Notes: generated from the letters alone by a model not told the origin. Positions 8,947-17,908 are shown, numbered from the stretch's first letter. The stretch is DNA of 64,000 nt from G963677445 sp963677445 (GCA_963677445.2 CAXXGF010000048.1:146864-210863); one strand, 5' to 3'. Made by a program: numbers and translations.

Positions 8947-10350
8947 TCAGATTTTATAAGCCAGCAGTGTCTGGATAATCAGCCCGGAATCAAAATAAGA
9001 TGTGTTAAATTTTAATTGTAGCGAACGGGTAAAATTTATTTTCACTCCCAATTGAGGAGAAATTATCAGATCATTTGATGAAATTTTTTTGTTAAATATC
9101 TCTTCACTTTTGACAGTGATATCGGGACCGTTCCTATAATTATCCCTTTTGATCATTTCATATTCCATTGAATAACTGTAGTAATAGGCAGCGCCGCCAA
9201 TTTCGAGTGAAAAGATTTCATTAAGGAAATAGACCGGTCCCGTTATACTTAACGAAAACATTTGAGAGTTTTTATTTTTCAGCCCGTTCGAAGTATATTT
9301 ATAAAATTCACTTTCATCACCTGAAATTACATTATATTTAAAATCATAAACATCATTAAATTCTTCAGTATCAGTATATTCCTGTTCATAGTGGATATAG
9401 CTAAAATAAATATCCGCTACTGAAAAAACGGGTAGTTTGGAATAGAAATTAAACTGGCATCCAACACCCAGGTTAATAAACCGGCTTTGTTTTAACTGAA
9501 CAGGGAAAAGAATTTCTTTTGGTTCCGCAAAAGTTGGCAAGGGTTTATCCTTAAATATGAAAGTTTCATTTTGGTAAAAGGCAGAATTCAAAAACGTGAT
9601 CCCTGCCGCTACGTAAAATTCCGTTGTCACTTCAAAATCGCTGTGATATCTCTCGTAAATGAGGTCAGCGGTCTCAAAATCTGTCCTTAGATTAAATTCA
9701 TTACGAAACTTTTCCCCAATAAGATACCAGAATGAGTTGTTTTCCTTTATAAATTTTATGAATTCCTCGTCCGGTATAGAGGATTGTTTTGCGGATATTT
9801 CAAGAGAGCTGATTTTTTTTCTTATCAATTGCCTGACTAAATCATCATAATTTATCTGCCGGTCAAAAGGTTTATATTCCCGCAAAAAATAAAGAGAGAT
9901 AATATAACTTTTATAATTTAACTCATCCGTTATATTATCTTCACTCCTGACATCATCCACGATATTCACCTGGTCAGTGTGGAAGAAGGATAACATTTTA
10001 TTTAGTTCCAAACTACTATCGGTTATCTTCCTGAGAATATCTCTTTGGCGCTCAAACCACTTATCCCTGGCTTTAATAAAATCATATTTTTTGGTCAGAT
10101 AAAGATTGCTCCCGCTTTTTTCCGGGTCAGAAATATTCTTTCTATAGATGTTGTTCAACGAATTAATATAATAGTACAATAACTCAGGATGAATACCCGC
10201 GTTAAACTCAAGATTAATCTCCACCTGCTTTCTCTGGCTGGCGCTTTCAAGCAGTTTCGAAGGAAGCAACGGAGCATAAATATTCACTAGTTCTTGTCCC
10301 TGTGTTGAACAAACAAAAATAAGACTGATTATCAAAACAAGCTTTTTCAT
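8947..10350 (-). CDS. Exported protein of unknown function, tandem paralogue 2
   Basis: 467 residues, signal peptide MKKLVLIISLIFVCSTQGQ. It shares the N-terminal block (VNIYAPLLPSKLLESASQRK), the DFETADL motif in the middle and an aromatic beta-rich C-terminal half with its neighbours, but it is the most divergent of the three and ends differently (SGLIIQTLLAYKI). ATG 10350 with AGGAAA upstream is preferred; a longer frame to 10437 would place 29 residues before the signal peptide and overlap the upstream gene. Outer-membrane location is inferred from the terminal barrel-like pattern. Confidence 0.75.
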   Translation of the reverse strand: MKKLVLIISLIFVCSTQGQELVNIYAPLLPSKLLESASQRKQVEINLEFNAGIHPELLYYYINSLNNIYRKNISDPEKSGSNLYLTKKYDFIKARDKWFERQRDILRKITDSSLELNKMLSFFHTDQVNIVDDVRSEDNITDELNYKSYIISLYFLREYKPFDRQINYDDLVRQLIRKKISSLEISAKQSSIPDEEFIKFIKENNSFWYLIGEKFRNEFNLRTDFETADLIYERYHSDFEVTTEFYVAAGITFLNSAFYQNETFIFKDKPLPTFAEPKEILFPVQLKQSRFINLGVGCQFNFYSKLPVFSVADIYFSYIHYEQEYTDTEEFNDVYDFKYNVISGDESEFYKYTSNGLKNKNSQMFSLSITGPVYFLNEIFSLEIGGAAYYYSYSMEYEMIKRDNYRNGPDITVKSEEIFNKKISSNDLIISPQLGVKINFTRSLQLKFNTSYFDSGLIIQTLLAYKI

Positions 10351-10417
10351 TTTTTTCCTGTTAAAAATTCTGCCATGAAACTTTAAAAAGAGCAAAAATT
10401 CCATGTAAATTATCCTT

Positions 10418-11839
10418 TTATAATGCCCAGAAACCATATTTCAAATCAATCGAAGGAATATATTTCCCATAATAGCCAGATATATTTAAGTCTATATATA
10501 GTCCGAGTGATGTGTCAAAACTCAATCGGCCAAATGGGGCAACAGAAAACTTCGACACTTCGTTTTCAATTTTAACAGTTTCGGTATGCAGGATTTCGGC
10601 GTCATCTATTGATTTATAATAATCAAGAACTTCTTTTTTAAATTGAAAGGTCAGTGACGATGTATGATAACCAGCCAGAACACCCCCTTCAATTGAAAAC
10701 CATTTTGTAAAATAAAATAAAGGAGTTACAGCATTCAGGGAAAAAAGAAAGTCATTTGTTGAGGATGATCCATCTTTAATGAAATAATTTCTTCCAAACT
10801 CACCCGGACTGTATTCTTCATAATTTCCGAAATAAGTTTGTCTCTCATCAGGATCATTAAGTTTCTGTTCGAGATATGTTACCTTTATCCCGGTTTCTAT
10901 GAATGAAAATGTGGAAAGAAAACTTCTTAGTCTGAAACGATACCCGGCGGATAAAGAAAACTGTGGAACAAAATAGAAGTCAACAGGAAGAAACGGTGTA
11001 TATTGTTTTTCATCCAGTCTTTCGAAATTAATTGTGTACAGCAGACCTTCTTCCACCGCCGACGAACCTGAAAGGATCCCGTCATAAGAAAGAGAAATAT
11101 AAAAACCTGGCTTCATCTCATTTACGGACTTATAAATTTCAAAACATATATCGGCGGCCTCAAAAGATGTATTCATCTTCTGTTTGTTAAATGCTTTTTT
11201 ACCAACCAGGTACCAATTTTCTCTCATTCTTTTAAGAGCGTCAGATTTTTGAGATTTTGTCATCCCCGCTTGTTTCAACTGCAGCGACTCAAGCTCCACC
11301 ACCATATCGACAAAAATATCTCTGTTCAGGTTATAGTATGAAACTTCCCTGTCATAGGGTTTATAATTTTCGGAAAGAAATATTCCCTCGATGAAATCGA
11401 TATAATTTTTATCGAAAGGGATTTCAAAGATGTCCCCGGGACGCAGACTGTTGGTCTGAATCATAATATTAAATTCTGAGAATGCATGATCAGAGAGAAA
11501 ACGGCTGCCATTCTTCCCTTCCAGATTTGAGATCTGATAATTTGCCCAGCGATTTTTCGCATTAATATATTCATCCCTTTTCACCTTCAACAGCTCAAGA
11601 TAATTTTTTTCAGTATCTGTAATTCTGGCTTCATATCTTGTTTTAAGGTGCAGAATATAATATCCTATTAATTCAGGATGAATATCTGAATAAAATTCCA
11701 GGTTTTTTTCAACTAGCTGCCGGTCCTCAACCTTGTTTAACAATTTTTGCGGAATGACAGGCAAATAAAGATCGAGTAGTTGTTGCCCCTGTAATGAAAA
11801 TGTAAACAAAATTGAGAATAATATGAAGGTTCTTTTCAT
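10418..11839 (-). CDS. Exported protein of unknown function, tandem paralogue 3
   Basis: 473 residues and the first gene of the three-gene set in transcription order. Signal peptide KRTFILFSILFTFSLQGQ, then LDLYLPVIPQKLLNKVEDRQ. Shared central motif NTSFEAADICFEIY (paralogue 1: KTSFEAADVCLDIY). The C-terminal ISGYYGKYIPSIDLKYGFWAL is almost identical to paralogue 1. AGGAGCTCC precedes the ATG. With about 41-68 bp between the refined genes, the three probably form one transcript. Confidence 0.78.
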   Translation of the reverse strand: MKRTFILFSILFTFSLQGQQLLDLYLPVIPQKLLNKVEDRQLVEKNLEFYSDIHPELIGYYILHLKTRYEARITDTEKNYLELLKVKRDEYINAKNRWANYQISNLEGKNGSRFLSDHAFSEFNIMIQTNSLRPGDIFEIPFDKNYIDFIEGIFLSENYKPYDREVSYYNLNRDIFVDMVVELESLQLKQAGMTKSQKSDALKRMRENWYLVGKKAFNKQKMNTSFEAADICFEIYKSVNEMKPGFYISLSYDGILSGSSAVEEGLLYTINFERLDEKQYTPFLPVDFYFVPQFSLSAGYRFRLRSFLSTFSFIETGIKVTYLEQKLNDPDERQTYFGNYEEYSPGEFGRNYFIKDGSSSTNDFLFSLNAVTPLFYFTKWFSIEGGVLAGYHTSSLTFQFKKEVLDYYKSIDDAEILHTETVKIENEVSKFSVAPFGRLSFDTSLGLYIDLNISGYYGKYIPSIDLKYGFWAL

Positions 11840-11970
11840 TGGAGCTCCTCTTTTTATTGTTTCCCTGTTTAATGATAATAGTTATTTGAATACTTATCCT
11901 TAATAAACTATTAGATTAAAATTATTCATTTTTTTATCATTATTCAAGAAACTTCATATCCTATTATTTA

Positions 11971-12019
11971 AATAAAAAAAAGATAATAATGCCGTATCTG
12001 CCCCAAAGATACGGCATTT
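11971..12019 (-). terminator. Terminator after the PDZ-hydrolase gene
   Basis: AATGCCGTATCT and AGATACGGCATT form a 12-bp inverted repeat around 7 nt, immediately followed on the minus strand by a run of T residues. It lies 7 bp beyond the stop at 12026. Confidence 0.75.
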
Positions 12020-12025
12020 CAAAAA

Positions 12026-13393
12026 TCATTTCATCTTCTTTTTTATCCATTCAGATGTATATGTAATAATTTCATCATTAAAATGAGTGGTATAATATTC
12101 ACGAATTTTCCCTGTGGCGTAAAGTTCGGCATCCTTTTTCATCGTGCCGACCTTAAGAAACGCGTGATCTGTTTCCTTCATTAAATAAAATTCAGCTTTT
12201 CCCGGGTGATAGTGATTAACCACTTCGGCAATATTCTGATGTTCCTTAGGACTTAAAGCCTGGAGGTCGGCTTCACCGAATATTGAAAGCACATAAGCAT
12301 CTGTTTCACTCCAGAGTTTATAAAGCTCAAGGTCGCAGATCGATTGCCAGTATGTATAGTGTCTGGCATAAATTCCTTCATCACCATCATACTGGAAATC
12401 GCGCTCAAGCAATTTTTTATATGTTGTGTCTTTATCCGCCAGCTCTTTGGGATGTTTTCTTAAAACGTAGTGCTCATAAAGAAGTTCATGATATACCCGC
12501 ATCTCCCTGTCCGCTTCAATCCAGTCAATGCCCATAAGAGGATTTTGAATTCTTACCATATCAATAAGATATTCATACCAGGATTTTAATCCCGTTCCAT
12601 AAACAATCACTCCCCTCGGGGAATAATTTGCCGCGACATAAGGGGCGTTTATACCTCCCATTGAATGACCGAAGATGAAAATATTATCTTTATCAACAAA
12701 ATCATAAGAGGCGAGTTTTTCGAATCCTCTGCAAAATACTTCATTCTCGGTATTTATATCCATATCGAAACAATCAATAGTGTTGTAACAGTCACCCATA
12801 CCTGGTTTTTCAATCCTGAACACAACAAATCCTTCCTTCACCCATCCGTCAATAAGTTTTTTATATGGATGGACAGCCCCCATTCCATCATAGGAAGCGC
12901 AGGTATATCCCGGGATAAAAAGAATCGCGGGTAGTTTTTCTCCTTCCGGCTTAAGTGTAATGGTTCTCAGGTAACCCTGCTGAAAAGAGGCGGTGTCATA
13001 TATAACCTCGGCAAATTCACTTGTTTCGAAAGGTTTTGGCTGAATTTTTCCTTCAAGTTCAAGCTCCCCTCCATCGCGGTATATCTTTAAATTAAGCTCA
13101 TCTCCCTGCCAGCAATTCGCGGCGAATGCCCTTACCTGTCCGAAATCACTTATCTTTTCACCATTCAGTTCAATGAGTATATCCCCCTCTTTCAGATCCA
13201 GATTCTCCGCTGTCGTACCTTCAACAGTTCTTGTAATTTCTAATCCATGATCGTAAGGGTAGTTGAGAGAATCGATCATCTCTTCACTGACAGGTGTTCC
13301 GGCAAAACCGAGTCTGCCCCTTCTCCTGATATCCTGTGAAAAAACCGAAGAGATAAATAACAGTGATAAAAAAATAATTAATAACTTTTTCAT
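12026..13393 (-). CDS. Exported alpha/beta hydrolase with N-terminal PDZ domain
   Basis: 455 residues. Order: signal peptide (1-19), PDZ-like domain (about 25-115, with LKEGDILIELNGEKI), then an alpha/beta-hydrolase domain with the nucleophile elbow GHSMGG (Ser244). A likely acid is in FGEADLQAL and a His in KETDHAFLKV near the C-terminus. This looks like a periplasmic serine esterase or peptidase of the acyl-aminopeptidase/BAAT-like type; the substrate is unknown. Monocistronic: a terminator follows, and AT-rich non-coding DNA precedes it. Confidence 0.85.
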   Translation of the reverse strand: MKKLLIIFLSLLFISSVFSQDIRRRGRLGFAGTPVSEEMIDSLNYPYDHGLEITRTVEGTTAENLDLKEGDILIELNGEKISDFGQVRAFAANCWQGDELNLKIYRDGGELELEGKIQPKPFETSEFAEVIYDTASFQQGYLRTITLKPEGEKLPAILFIPGYTCASYDGMGAVHPYKKLIDGWVKEGFVVFRIEKPGMGDCYNTIDCFDMDINTENEVFCRGFEKLASYDFVDKDNIFIFGHSMGGINAPYVAANYSPRGVIVYGTGLKSWYEYLIDMVRIQNPLMGIDWIEADREMRVYHELLYEHYVLRKHPKELADKDTTYKKLLERDFQYDGDEGIYARHYTYWQSICDLELYKLWSETDAYVLSIFGEADLQALSPKEHQNIAEVVNHYHPGKAEFYLMKETDHAFLKVGTMKKDAELYATGKIREYYTTHFNDEIITYTSEWIKKKMK

Positions 13394-14127
13394 AAAATCT
13401 CCCTGAATAAATTTTGTAATTCGATTTTGAATCAGTACAAATATACTATCAATAAAAATAATATTCTCTTTTTTATCCTACAATTTATTTCTCAAAATGA
13501 GAGCGAACTTTGTCTTTAAATAGTATTGCGGTACCGGGTAATAAACCGGGCGGGCAAAAAACAGGAGAATGATGGCGAATGAGGAATTAAGAACGACGAA
13601 TGACGAATTGGTCCTCTCCGGATATTCCAGGCAATTGATAAAAATAGCAATTCTGCCTTCGAATATGATTTGCATTTCTAAGGACATTTTACATCCCGTT
13701 TATCTTAATTATCCCCGCAATACTGTTCTGAGTTTTTTACGTTCATCAACAAATTCGGCTGGGATAACAGCTTTGGTTGAATAAGGTTAATAAAGTTTAA
13801 TTTTGCCTGGCGCTCACCTTGGCGCCAAAGGTTAAAAAACAGAATAGTTTTTTTTGAGTCTTTTGTGAGATTTAGTTCTTTGGTTACTTGGTGGCGTTTC
13901 TTTCACCTCAATCAGCGTAATCGACATAATCAGAAAAATATGCGGTAGAATTTGGCTTTTTAATTGTTCATTATTCATTGTGAATTGAATTCCTGCTATT
14001 TTGCTAAGAATTTGGCTTTTTACGGACTACTCTGGTTATAATTTTTTTATTAAATAACCTTAACATTATTGCCGTGTAATTCAATAAATTCTTATCTTGG
14101 ATTGAAAATTACAAATACAGGGGAAAT
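13394..14127. other. Non-coding stretch with small degenerate repeats
   Basis: No convincing gene. There are short internal repeats: GAATTTGGCTTTTTA occurs twice (near 13948 and 14008), and around 13570-13610 there are iterated GAATGA/GACGAA units, a low-complexity type often found between genes in this group. A promoter-like pair lies at its right end. Confidence 0.5.
14069..14100 (+). promoter_or_regulatory. Bacteroidota-type promoter of the phosphoesterase gene
   Basis: TTG at 14069-14071 and TATCTTGG at 14093-14100 are separated by 21 nt, the same spacing and nearly the same -7 element as the promoter at 17877-17908. It lies 28 bp before the ATG. Confidence 0.5.
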
Positions 14128-15606
14128 ATGCAGAACCGGAGAGAATTTATGAAAACGGCGGCGCTTGCTGCCGGAGTAACACTTTTACCAATAAACGCTT
14201 CTTTTTCCTCCACACCCGAAGGTGAATTTGAAGGAATAAAACCTGTAAGAATTTCAGGCGCAGTCCATTCCGGCCCCAGGGGAATTGACGGCGTGGCAGT
14301 TTCCGACGGCCTGTCTGTTGTTTACACCGATAAAAATGGTGAATTTAATTTTATCAGCGACGGAATAAGAAGATTCGTTTTCATTTCTCTGCCATCCGGA
14401 TACACTATCCCGGTAAATGAGAAAGGCACAGCTTTATTTTATCGGGAAATTATTCCTGACAATGGAGAATTTACCGCTGATTTTCATCTTCAGCCGAATA
14501 TGGAAGATGACACAAAACATACATTTCTCGCTCTTGCCGATCCCCAGACTCTCGATGAGGAGGATATGGAAAGGTTCCATAAAGAAACAATACCGGACAT
14601 TAAATCGCATATGAAAGGAGCCGGGAAAAACCTGTTTGGGGTTTCCTGCGGAGATATAATGTTTAACAATCTTGAATTTTATCCTGATTATGAGAAAGGA
14701 GTCAAAAATACCGAAATTCCATTTTTCCAGGTATTGGGCAATCACGATTGTGAAGTCCTCACAAAAACAGATGAAGAATCGATAAAAACCTTTCAGGATC
14801 ATTTCGGACCCGCCTATTATTCATTCAATAGGGGTAAAGTACATTATGTTGTGCTTGATGATATATTCTGGTTTGGGAAATATATCGGTTATCTTTCCAA
14901 AACACAGTTGGACTGGCTGAAAGCTGATCTTAAAAATTTGCAGAAAGGAAGTCCTGTGGTGATTTTCATACATATTCCGGTGATGTCAACCATACATGAA
15001 AGGCTGGGAGGCAAACGCCCCGATGATAGTGTTGTAATAACCAACCGGGAACTGCTTTATAAAATTCTTGAACCTTTTAAATCATATTTTATCTGCGGAC
15101 ATACTCACGAAATAGAATACCTGAAAGATGGCAATTCTGAAATACATATATGCGGCGCCGTTTGCGGCGCCTGGTGGTCGGGAGATATTTGCTGGGATGG
15201 AGCGCCAAATGGTTATATGGTCTACGAAGTCGATGGAACAAACTTTAAATGGTATTATAAAGCTACCGGTCAGGCAAAAGAACACCAGATACGCCTCTAC
15301 AAGCCAGGTTCTGATCCCGTGAATAAAGAGGCGCTGATAGCGAATGTATGGAACGCCGATGAAGAATGGCAGGTATTTTGGTATGAGGATGGAAATAAAA
15401 AGGGGAAAATGGAGAAAAAACCTGGGCTCGATCCACTTGCTGTAGAACTTTACGACGGGAAAGATAAACCTGCAAAACATAAATGGGTAAATCCACGCAC
15501 AACAGGACATTTATTTTACGCGGAACCGGCGAAAAACTCACGGAAAATTTTGGTGGAAGCTTTCGACAAGTGGCAAAACAGGTATACTGCCGAACTGGAA
15601 CTATAG
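14128..15606 (+). CDS. Tat-exported calcineurin-like metallophosphoesterase
   Basis: 492 residues. The N-terminus NRREFMKTAALAAG is a twin-arginine signal, so the protein is probably exported folded with its metals. An N-terminal beta-sandwich is followed by the metallophosphoesterase core: ALADPQ (usual D-x-H here D-x-Q), SCGDIMF (GD), VLGNHDCE (GNHD), FIHIPVM (H) and ICGHTHEIEY (GHTH). A C-terminal domain of the type found in Bacteroidota calcineurin-like phosphoesterases follows. The Gln in place of the first His is seen in some relatives and may alter metal binding. Substrate unknown. Confidence 0.87.
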   Translation: MQNRREFMKTAALAAGVTLLPINASFSSTPEGEFEGIKPVRISGAVHSGPRGIDGVAVSDGLSVVYTDKNGEFNFISDGIRRFVFISLPSGYTIPVNEKGTALFYREIIPDNGEFTADFHLQPNMEDDTKHTFLALADPQTLDEEDMERFHKETIPDIKSHMKGAGKNLFGVSCGDIMFNNLEFYPDYEKGVKNTEIPFFQVLGNHDCEVLTKTDEESIKTFQDHFGPAYYSFNRGKVHYVVLDDIFWFGKYIGYLSKTQLDWLKADLKNLQKGSPVVIFIHIPVMSTIHERLGGKRPDDSVVITNRELLYKILEPFKSYFICGHTHEIEYLKDGNSEIHICGAVCGAWWSGDICWDGAPNGYMVYEVDGTNFKWYYKATGQAKEHQIRLYKPGSDPVNKEALIANVWNADEEWQVFWYEDGNKKGKMEKKPGLDPLAVELYDGKDKPAKHKWVNPRTTGHLFYAEPAKNSRKILVEAFDKWQNRYTAELEL

Positions 15607-16170
15607 TACAGAATTTCCATAGCAGGCAATGCCAGAACCAAAAGGGAATTCAGGAAAAAAATCGTTCTCGTAATCGCCCTCCTACCCGGCTGTATTTTTC
15701 TCTGGCGAATTTTTCGAGTACGATAACGATTACCTGTCCTATCAGTATGAGTACAACTCAGTTTTATTAGTTTAAGAAATTCAATATTCTGCCCTAAAGG
15801 GGAAGAATACCTGTATTTTAAACATACCTGAGTTTGACGATACAGGAAAAAATTTATGGATTTAAAATCGCGGCCTGACTATCGGCAACATGTTATTAGA
15901 GGGCTTTTTGACAAATTTTGTTCTCCGGATTATCCTCAACATGTTAACGTTAGTTTGTTTCTAAGAGCCTAATCAGTGGTCAATGATGAAATACTAATTG
16001 GTCCTCCCCGGCATCTTCTCAACCTTGGTCTGAAAAAAAAAAGATTTCGTCAACAATATCTGTTTGGATGTAGATTGGCCGACCTTTATACTATAAATCT
16101 TTGCAATAAAACTTTTCAACTATTCGGTTTTCACTCAGGAAACATTACATTCCTACATTCACAAGGAAAA
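15607..16170. other. Non-coding stretch
   Basis: No supported gene. A fragment with CGTTCTCGTAATCG near 15661-15680 recurs near 35530-35545 in a similar A-rich context, so it is probably a dispersed intergenic repeat. Confidence 0.45.
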
Positions 16171-16200
16171 AACCTGCAAAATTACAGGTAATTTTTACAG
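16171..16200 (+). promoter_or_regulatory. Dyad upstream of small-peptide unit A
   Basis: AACCTG and CAGGT arms, continuing into GTAATTTTTAC, form an imperfect inverted repeat. The GGTAATTTTTACAG part is identical in unit B. In both units its end lies exactly 73 nt before the -24 element, as expected for an activator (enhancer-binding) site of a sigma-54 promoter. The regulatory role is inference. Confidence 0.45.
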
Positions 16201-16272
16201 TTTTATTTTATAGATGGCAAACATTCTGTTGAATCCGAATCTTCTACGAAGAAAATTTGGTCACAAAAATAA

Positions 16273-16288
16273 TGGCACGCTAATTGAT
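16273..16288 (+). promoter_or_regulatory. Sigma-54-type promoter, unit A
   Basis: TGGCAC, 5 nt, then TTGAT: close to the consensus TGGCAC-N5-TTGCW. The predicted start would be near 16298, giving a leader of about 40 nt that carries AGGAG before the ATG at 16337. Confidence 0.6.
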
Positions 16289-16336
16289 CAAATATTGATA
16301 GTTAAGTTAGAAATGGCAAATACAGGAGATGACAAA

Positions 16337-16417
16337 ATGGCTGGCGCGATAATAATAACGTTAATGTTTATGATTATTTTTTCATCGGTAGCGATAAAGT
16401 TTTTCTTTGAAGTATAA
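16337..16417 (+). CDS. 26-residue membrane peptide, copy A
   Basis: The start ATG at 16337 has AGGAG 8 nt upstream. The peptide MAGAIIITLMFMIIFSSVAI plus KFFFEV is a single transmembrane helix with a short Phe-rich end. The second copy, 531 bp downstream, differs at three silent third positions and in only one residue (Val to Ser, last codon), which fits a translated and conserved peptide. An earlier in-frame ATG at 16313 (MANTGDDK...) would add 8 residues. Function unknown; small accessory subunits of transporters or oxidases have this size, but no family match is claimed. Confidence 0.6.
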   Translation: MAGAIIITLMFMIIFSSVAIKFFFEV

Positions 16418-16691
16418 AAGTTTTTTGGTGACATAGTTTATCCTCCTCCCGGTTCTATTTGAGGGCACTTCTCCCCCCACCTTTTCCGAAATTAAATCAT
16501 ATAAAAATTTTCGTATTATCATTCCGGTAAATATCTTTCTACCTGTTTGCGTATACGGCGTCAATCCTAATTTTAATAGACAATTGAAATATTTTATAAC
16601 CTCATTTCCCTTGAATTTTTTCTCCTCTGAATAATCATTGACACTATCCTGTGACCTTCTTTCTTTCAAAGCGCATTACTTTTTTACACTT

Positions 16692-16731
16692 ATGTAAAAA
16701 TAACTCGCAAATTTACCGGTAATTTTTACAG
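16692..16731 (+). promoter_or_regulatory. Dyad upstream of small-peptide unit B
   Basis: TGTAAAAAT at 16693-16701 and ATTTTTACA at 16722-16730 form a perfect 9-bp inverted repeat with a 20-nt spacer, again ending 73 nt before the promoter. Candidate activator site. Confidence 0.45.
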
Positions 16732-16803
16732 CAATACTTTATTATTAGCAAATATTATTTTTAATCTGCTCCGTTTTCAAAGAAAAATCAGTCAGAATAT
16801 TAA

Positions 16804-16819
16804 TGGCACACAAGTTGTA
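16804..16819 (+). promoter_or_regulatory. Sigma-54-type promoter, unit B
   Basis: TGGCAC, 5 nt, then TTGTA, in the same position relative to the coding region as in unit A. Of the TGGCAC hexamers I noticed on the + strand in this window, only these two have TTG at the right distance. Confidence 0.6.
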
Positions 16820-16867
16820 TTATTATTATCAGTTAAGTTAGAAATGGCAAATACAGGAGATGACAAA

Positions 16868-16948
16868 ATGGCTGGCGCAATAATAATCACGTTAATGTTT
16901 ATGATAATTTTTTCATCGGTAGCGATAAAGTTTTTCTTTGAATCATAA
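16868..16948 (+). CDS. 26-residue membrane peptide, copy B
   Basis: The start ATG at 16868 is preceded by the same AGGAG box. The sequence is identical to copy A except the last residue (Ser instead of Val). Silent differences are GCG/GCA, ATA/ATC and ATT/ATA. The C/U-rich segment and then the hairpin at 17080-17112 follow, which may end the transcript. Confidence 0.6.
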   Translation: MAGAIIITLMFMIIFSSVAIKFFFES

Positions 16949-17079
16949 AAGTTTTTTGGTGGCATAGTTTATCCTCCTCCCGGTTCTATTTGAGGGCATT
17001 TCTCCCCCCCCTTTTTTTTTGAGATTAAAATCACATATAAATTTTCATAATATCGTTCTGGGAAACATCAGAGCAGGAA

Positions 17080-17112
17080 TGTAAAACTGCCAGAGGCAGT
17101 TTTACATATTTT
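17080..17112 (+). terminator. Strong hairpin after unit B
   Basis: TGTAAAACTGCC and GGCAGTTTTACA form a perfect 12-bp stem with an AGA loop, followed by TATTTTT. A plausible rho-independent terminator for the unit B transcript. Confidence 0.6.
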
Positions 17113-17454
17113 TGTAAGGAATTCAATCCCGTTTGCTCAGCGTCGTTATCGCGTATGAAAATGTTATTCCTGTTCCCGAGTCTGATTATTCAAGTAAAAG
17201 CAGCTTTCTTGTGATTTTACTTTTTCCATCGGTTAAAGAATAAGGTTCTATATGAAATTTAGTGGGTAAAGTAATAAAATAGCGCATAACGATATGAATC
17301 AAAGATTCGCATATTGTCATGTTTGATTTCCGGAAACCAGCCCCTGGTCTTCACCACCACAGAGCGCACGGTCTTGAAAAAAGTGGAAGAGTCTTAAAGT
17401 CCCTCTTACCCCGACTGAACCAGACGCTTTCAGCATTCCATATCTTTATGCGTT

Positions 17455-17550
17455 TGCTGCTTTCGCCCTTTCAGGGCTCTGATAATATCTTTATTTTTCT
17501 TAACCGGGGCGTTGCCCCGGCCTGTTGCCCGCACCCTTTCAGGGTTTTGT
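17455..17550 (+). repeat. GC-rich hairpin repeat, copy 1
   Basis: Module order: GCCCTTTCAGGGC, an AT-rich link with TTTATTTTTCTTAA, then the palindrome CCGGGGCGTTGCCCCGG at 17504-17520, CTGTTGC, and a second CCCTTTCAGGG. The same order recurs at 63868-63958 and, inverted, at 17600-17664. It is an intergenic repeat family rich in hairpins, with no coding potential. Confidence 0.6.
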
Positions 17551-17599
17551 ATCCATCTGTGACAAACTGGAATTATTATTAGCGCTGAAAACGCGACAA

Positions 17600-17664
17600 T
17601 CAACAGCCCCGGGCAACGCCCGGGGTAATAAAAGAAAAAGTGTATTTAAGCCCTGTAGGGGCGG
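17600..17664 (-). repeat. GC-rich hairpin repeat, copy 2 (inverted)
   Basis: Read on the minus strand it gives CCGCCCCTACAGGGC, a T-rich link, CCCCGGGCGTTGCCCGGGG and CTGTTG, matching copy 1 module by module. Together copies 1 and 2 form an inverted pair about 80 bp apart. Confidence 0.55.
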
Positions 17665-17876
17665 AAGCTACACGTCGGGATTATCCGGTTATACTTTAAC
17701 AAAAGGTTTTGTTTAATTGTCAGGACCGACAATAATCACCCACTGTATTTCACATAGAACCAATTTTCAATAGATAGCTGAGCATTAACGGCTGAAAATG
17801 ATAAAAGGATAATAAAAAAGACCTTCATAATAATTTCCTTCGCTAAATATTATCAATATATCCAGTTATCTTAACA

Positions 17877-17908
17877 TTGACAATATATTAAAAAAAATAT
17901 TATCTTTG
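17877..17908 (+). promoter_or_regulatory. Bacteroidota-type promoter of the DUF3857 pair
   Basis: TTG at 17877-17879 and TATCTTTG (exact TAnnTTTG) at 17901-17908 are spaced by 21 nt. The implied transcript begins about 60 nt before the gene and contains the leader hairpin. Confidence 0.6.

Larger units (their letters stand above)
16171..17041 (+). repeat. 531-bp tandem duplication of a small regulated unit
   Basis: Two units in exact 531-bp register: dyad ends at 16200/16731, promoters at 16273/16804, ATGs at 16337/16868. The DNA between dyad and promoter has drifted to roughly half identity. The dyad core, the promoter, the coding region and about 65 bp after the stop (with TTTATCCTCCTCCCGG and TTCTCCCCCC) are nearly identical. 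This pattern of conserved islands in a diverged duplication marks the functional parts. Confidence 0.7.

Noticed and set aside
16290..16434. Minus-strand reading frame across small unit A starting after GGAGGAGGATAAACT
   Set aside because: It has a good-looking ribosome-binding site and also shows silent differences between copies, but its product has no clear fold, its start and end regions differ more between copies, and the sigma-54 elements and AGGAG point to the + strand.
16337..16948. Assigning the 26-residue peptide to known small transporter or oxidase subunits
   Set aside because: Length and hydrophobicity are similar, but no specific residues match a family that I can name with confidence.
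17319..17716. Short frames over the GC-rich hairpin repeats
   Set aside because: They arise from palindromic repeat DNA and change with each copy; no ribosome-binding site or conserved product.
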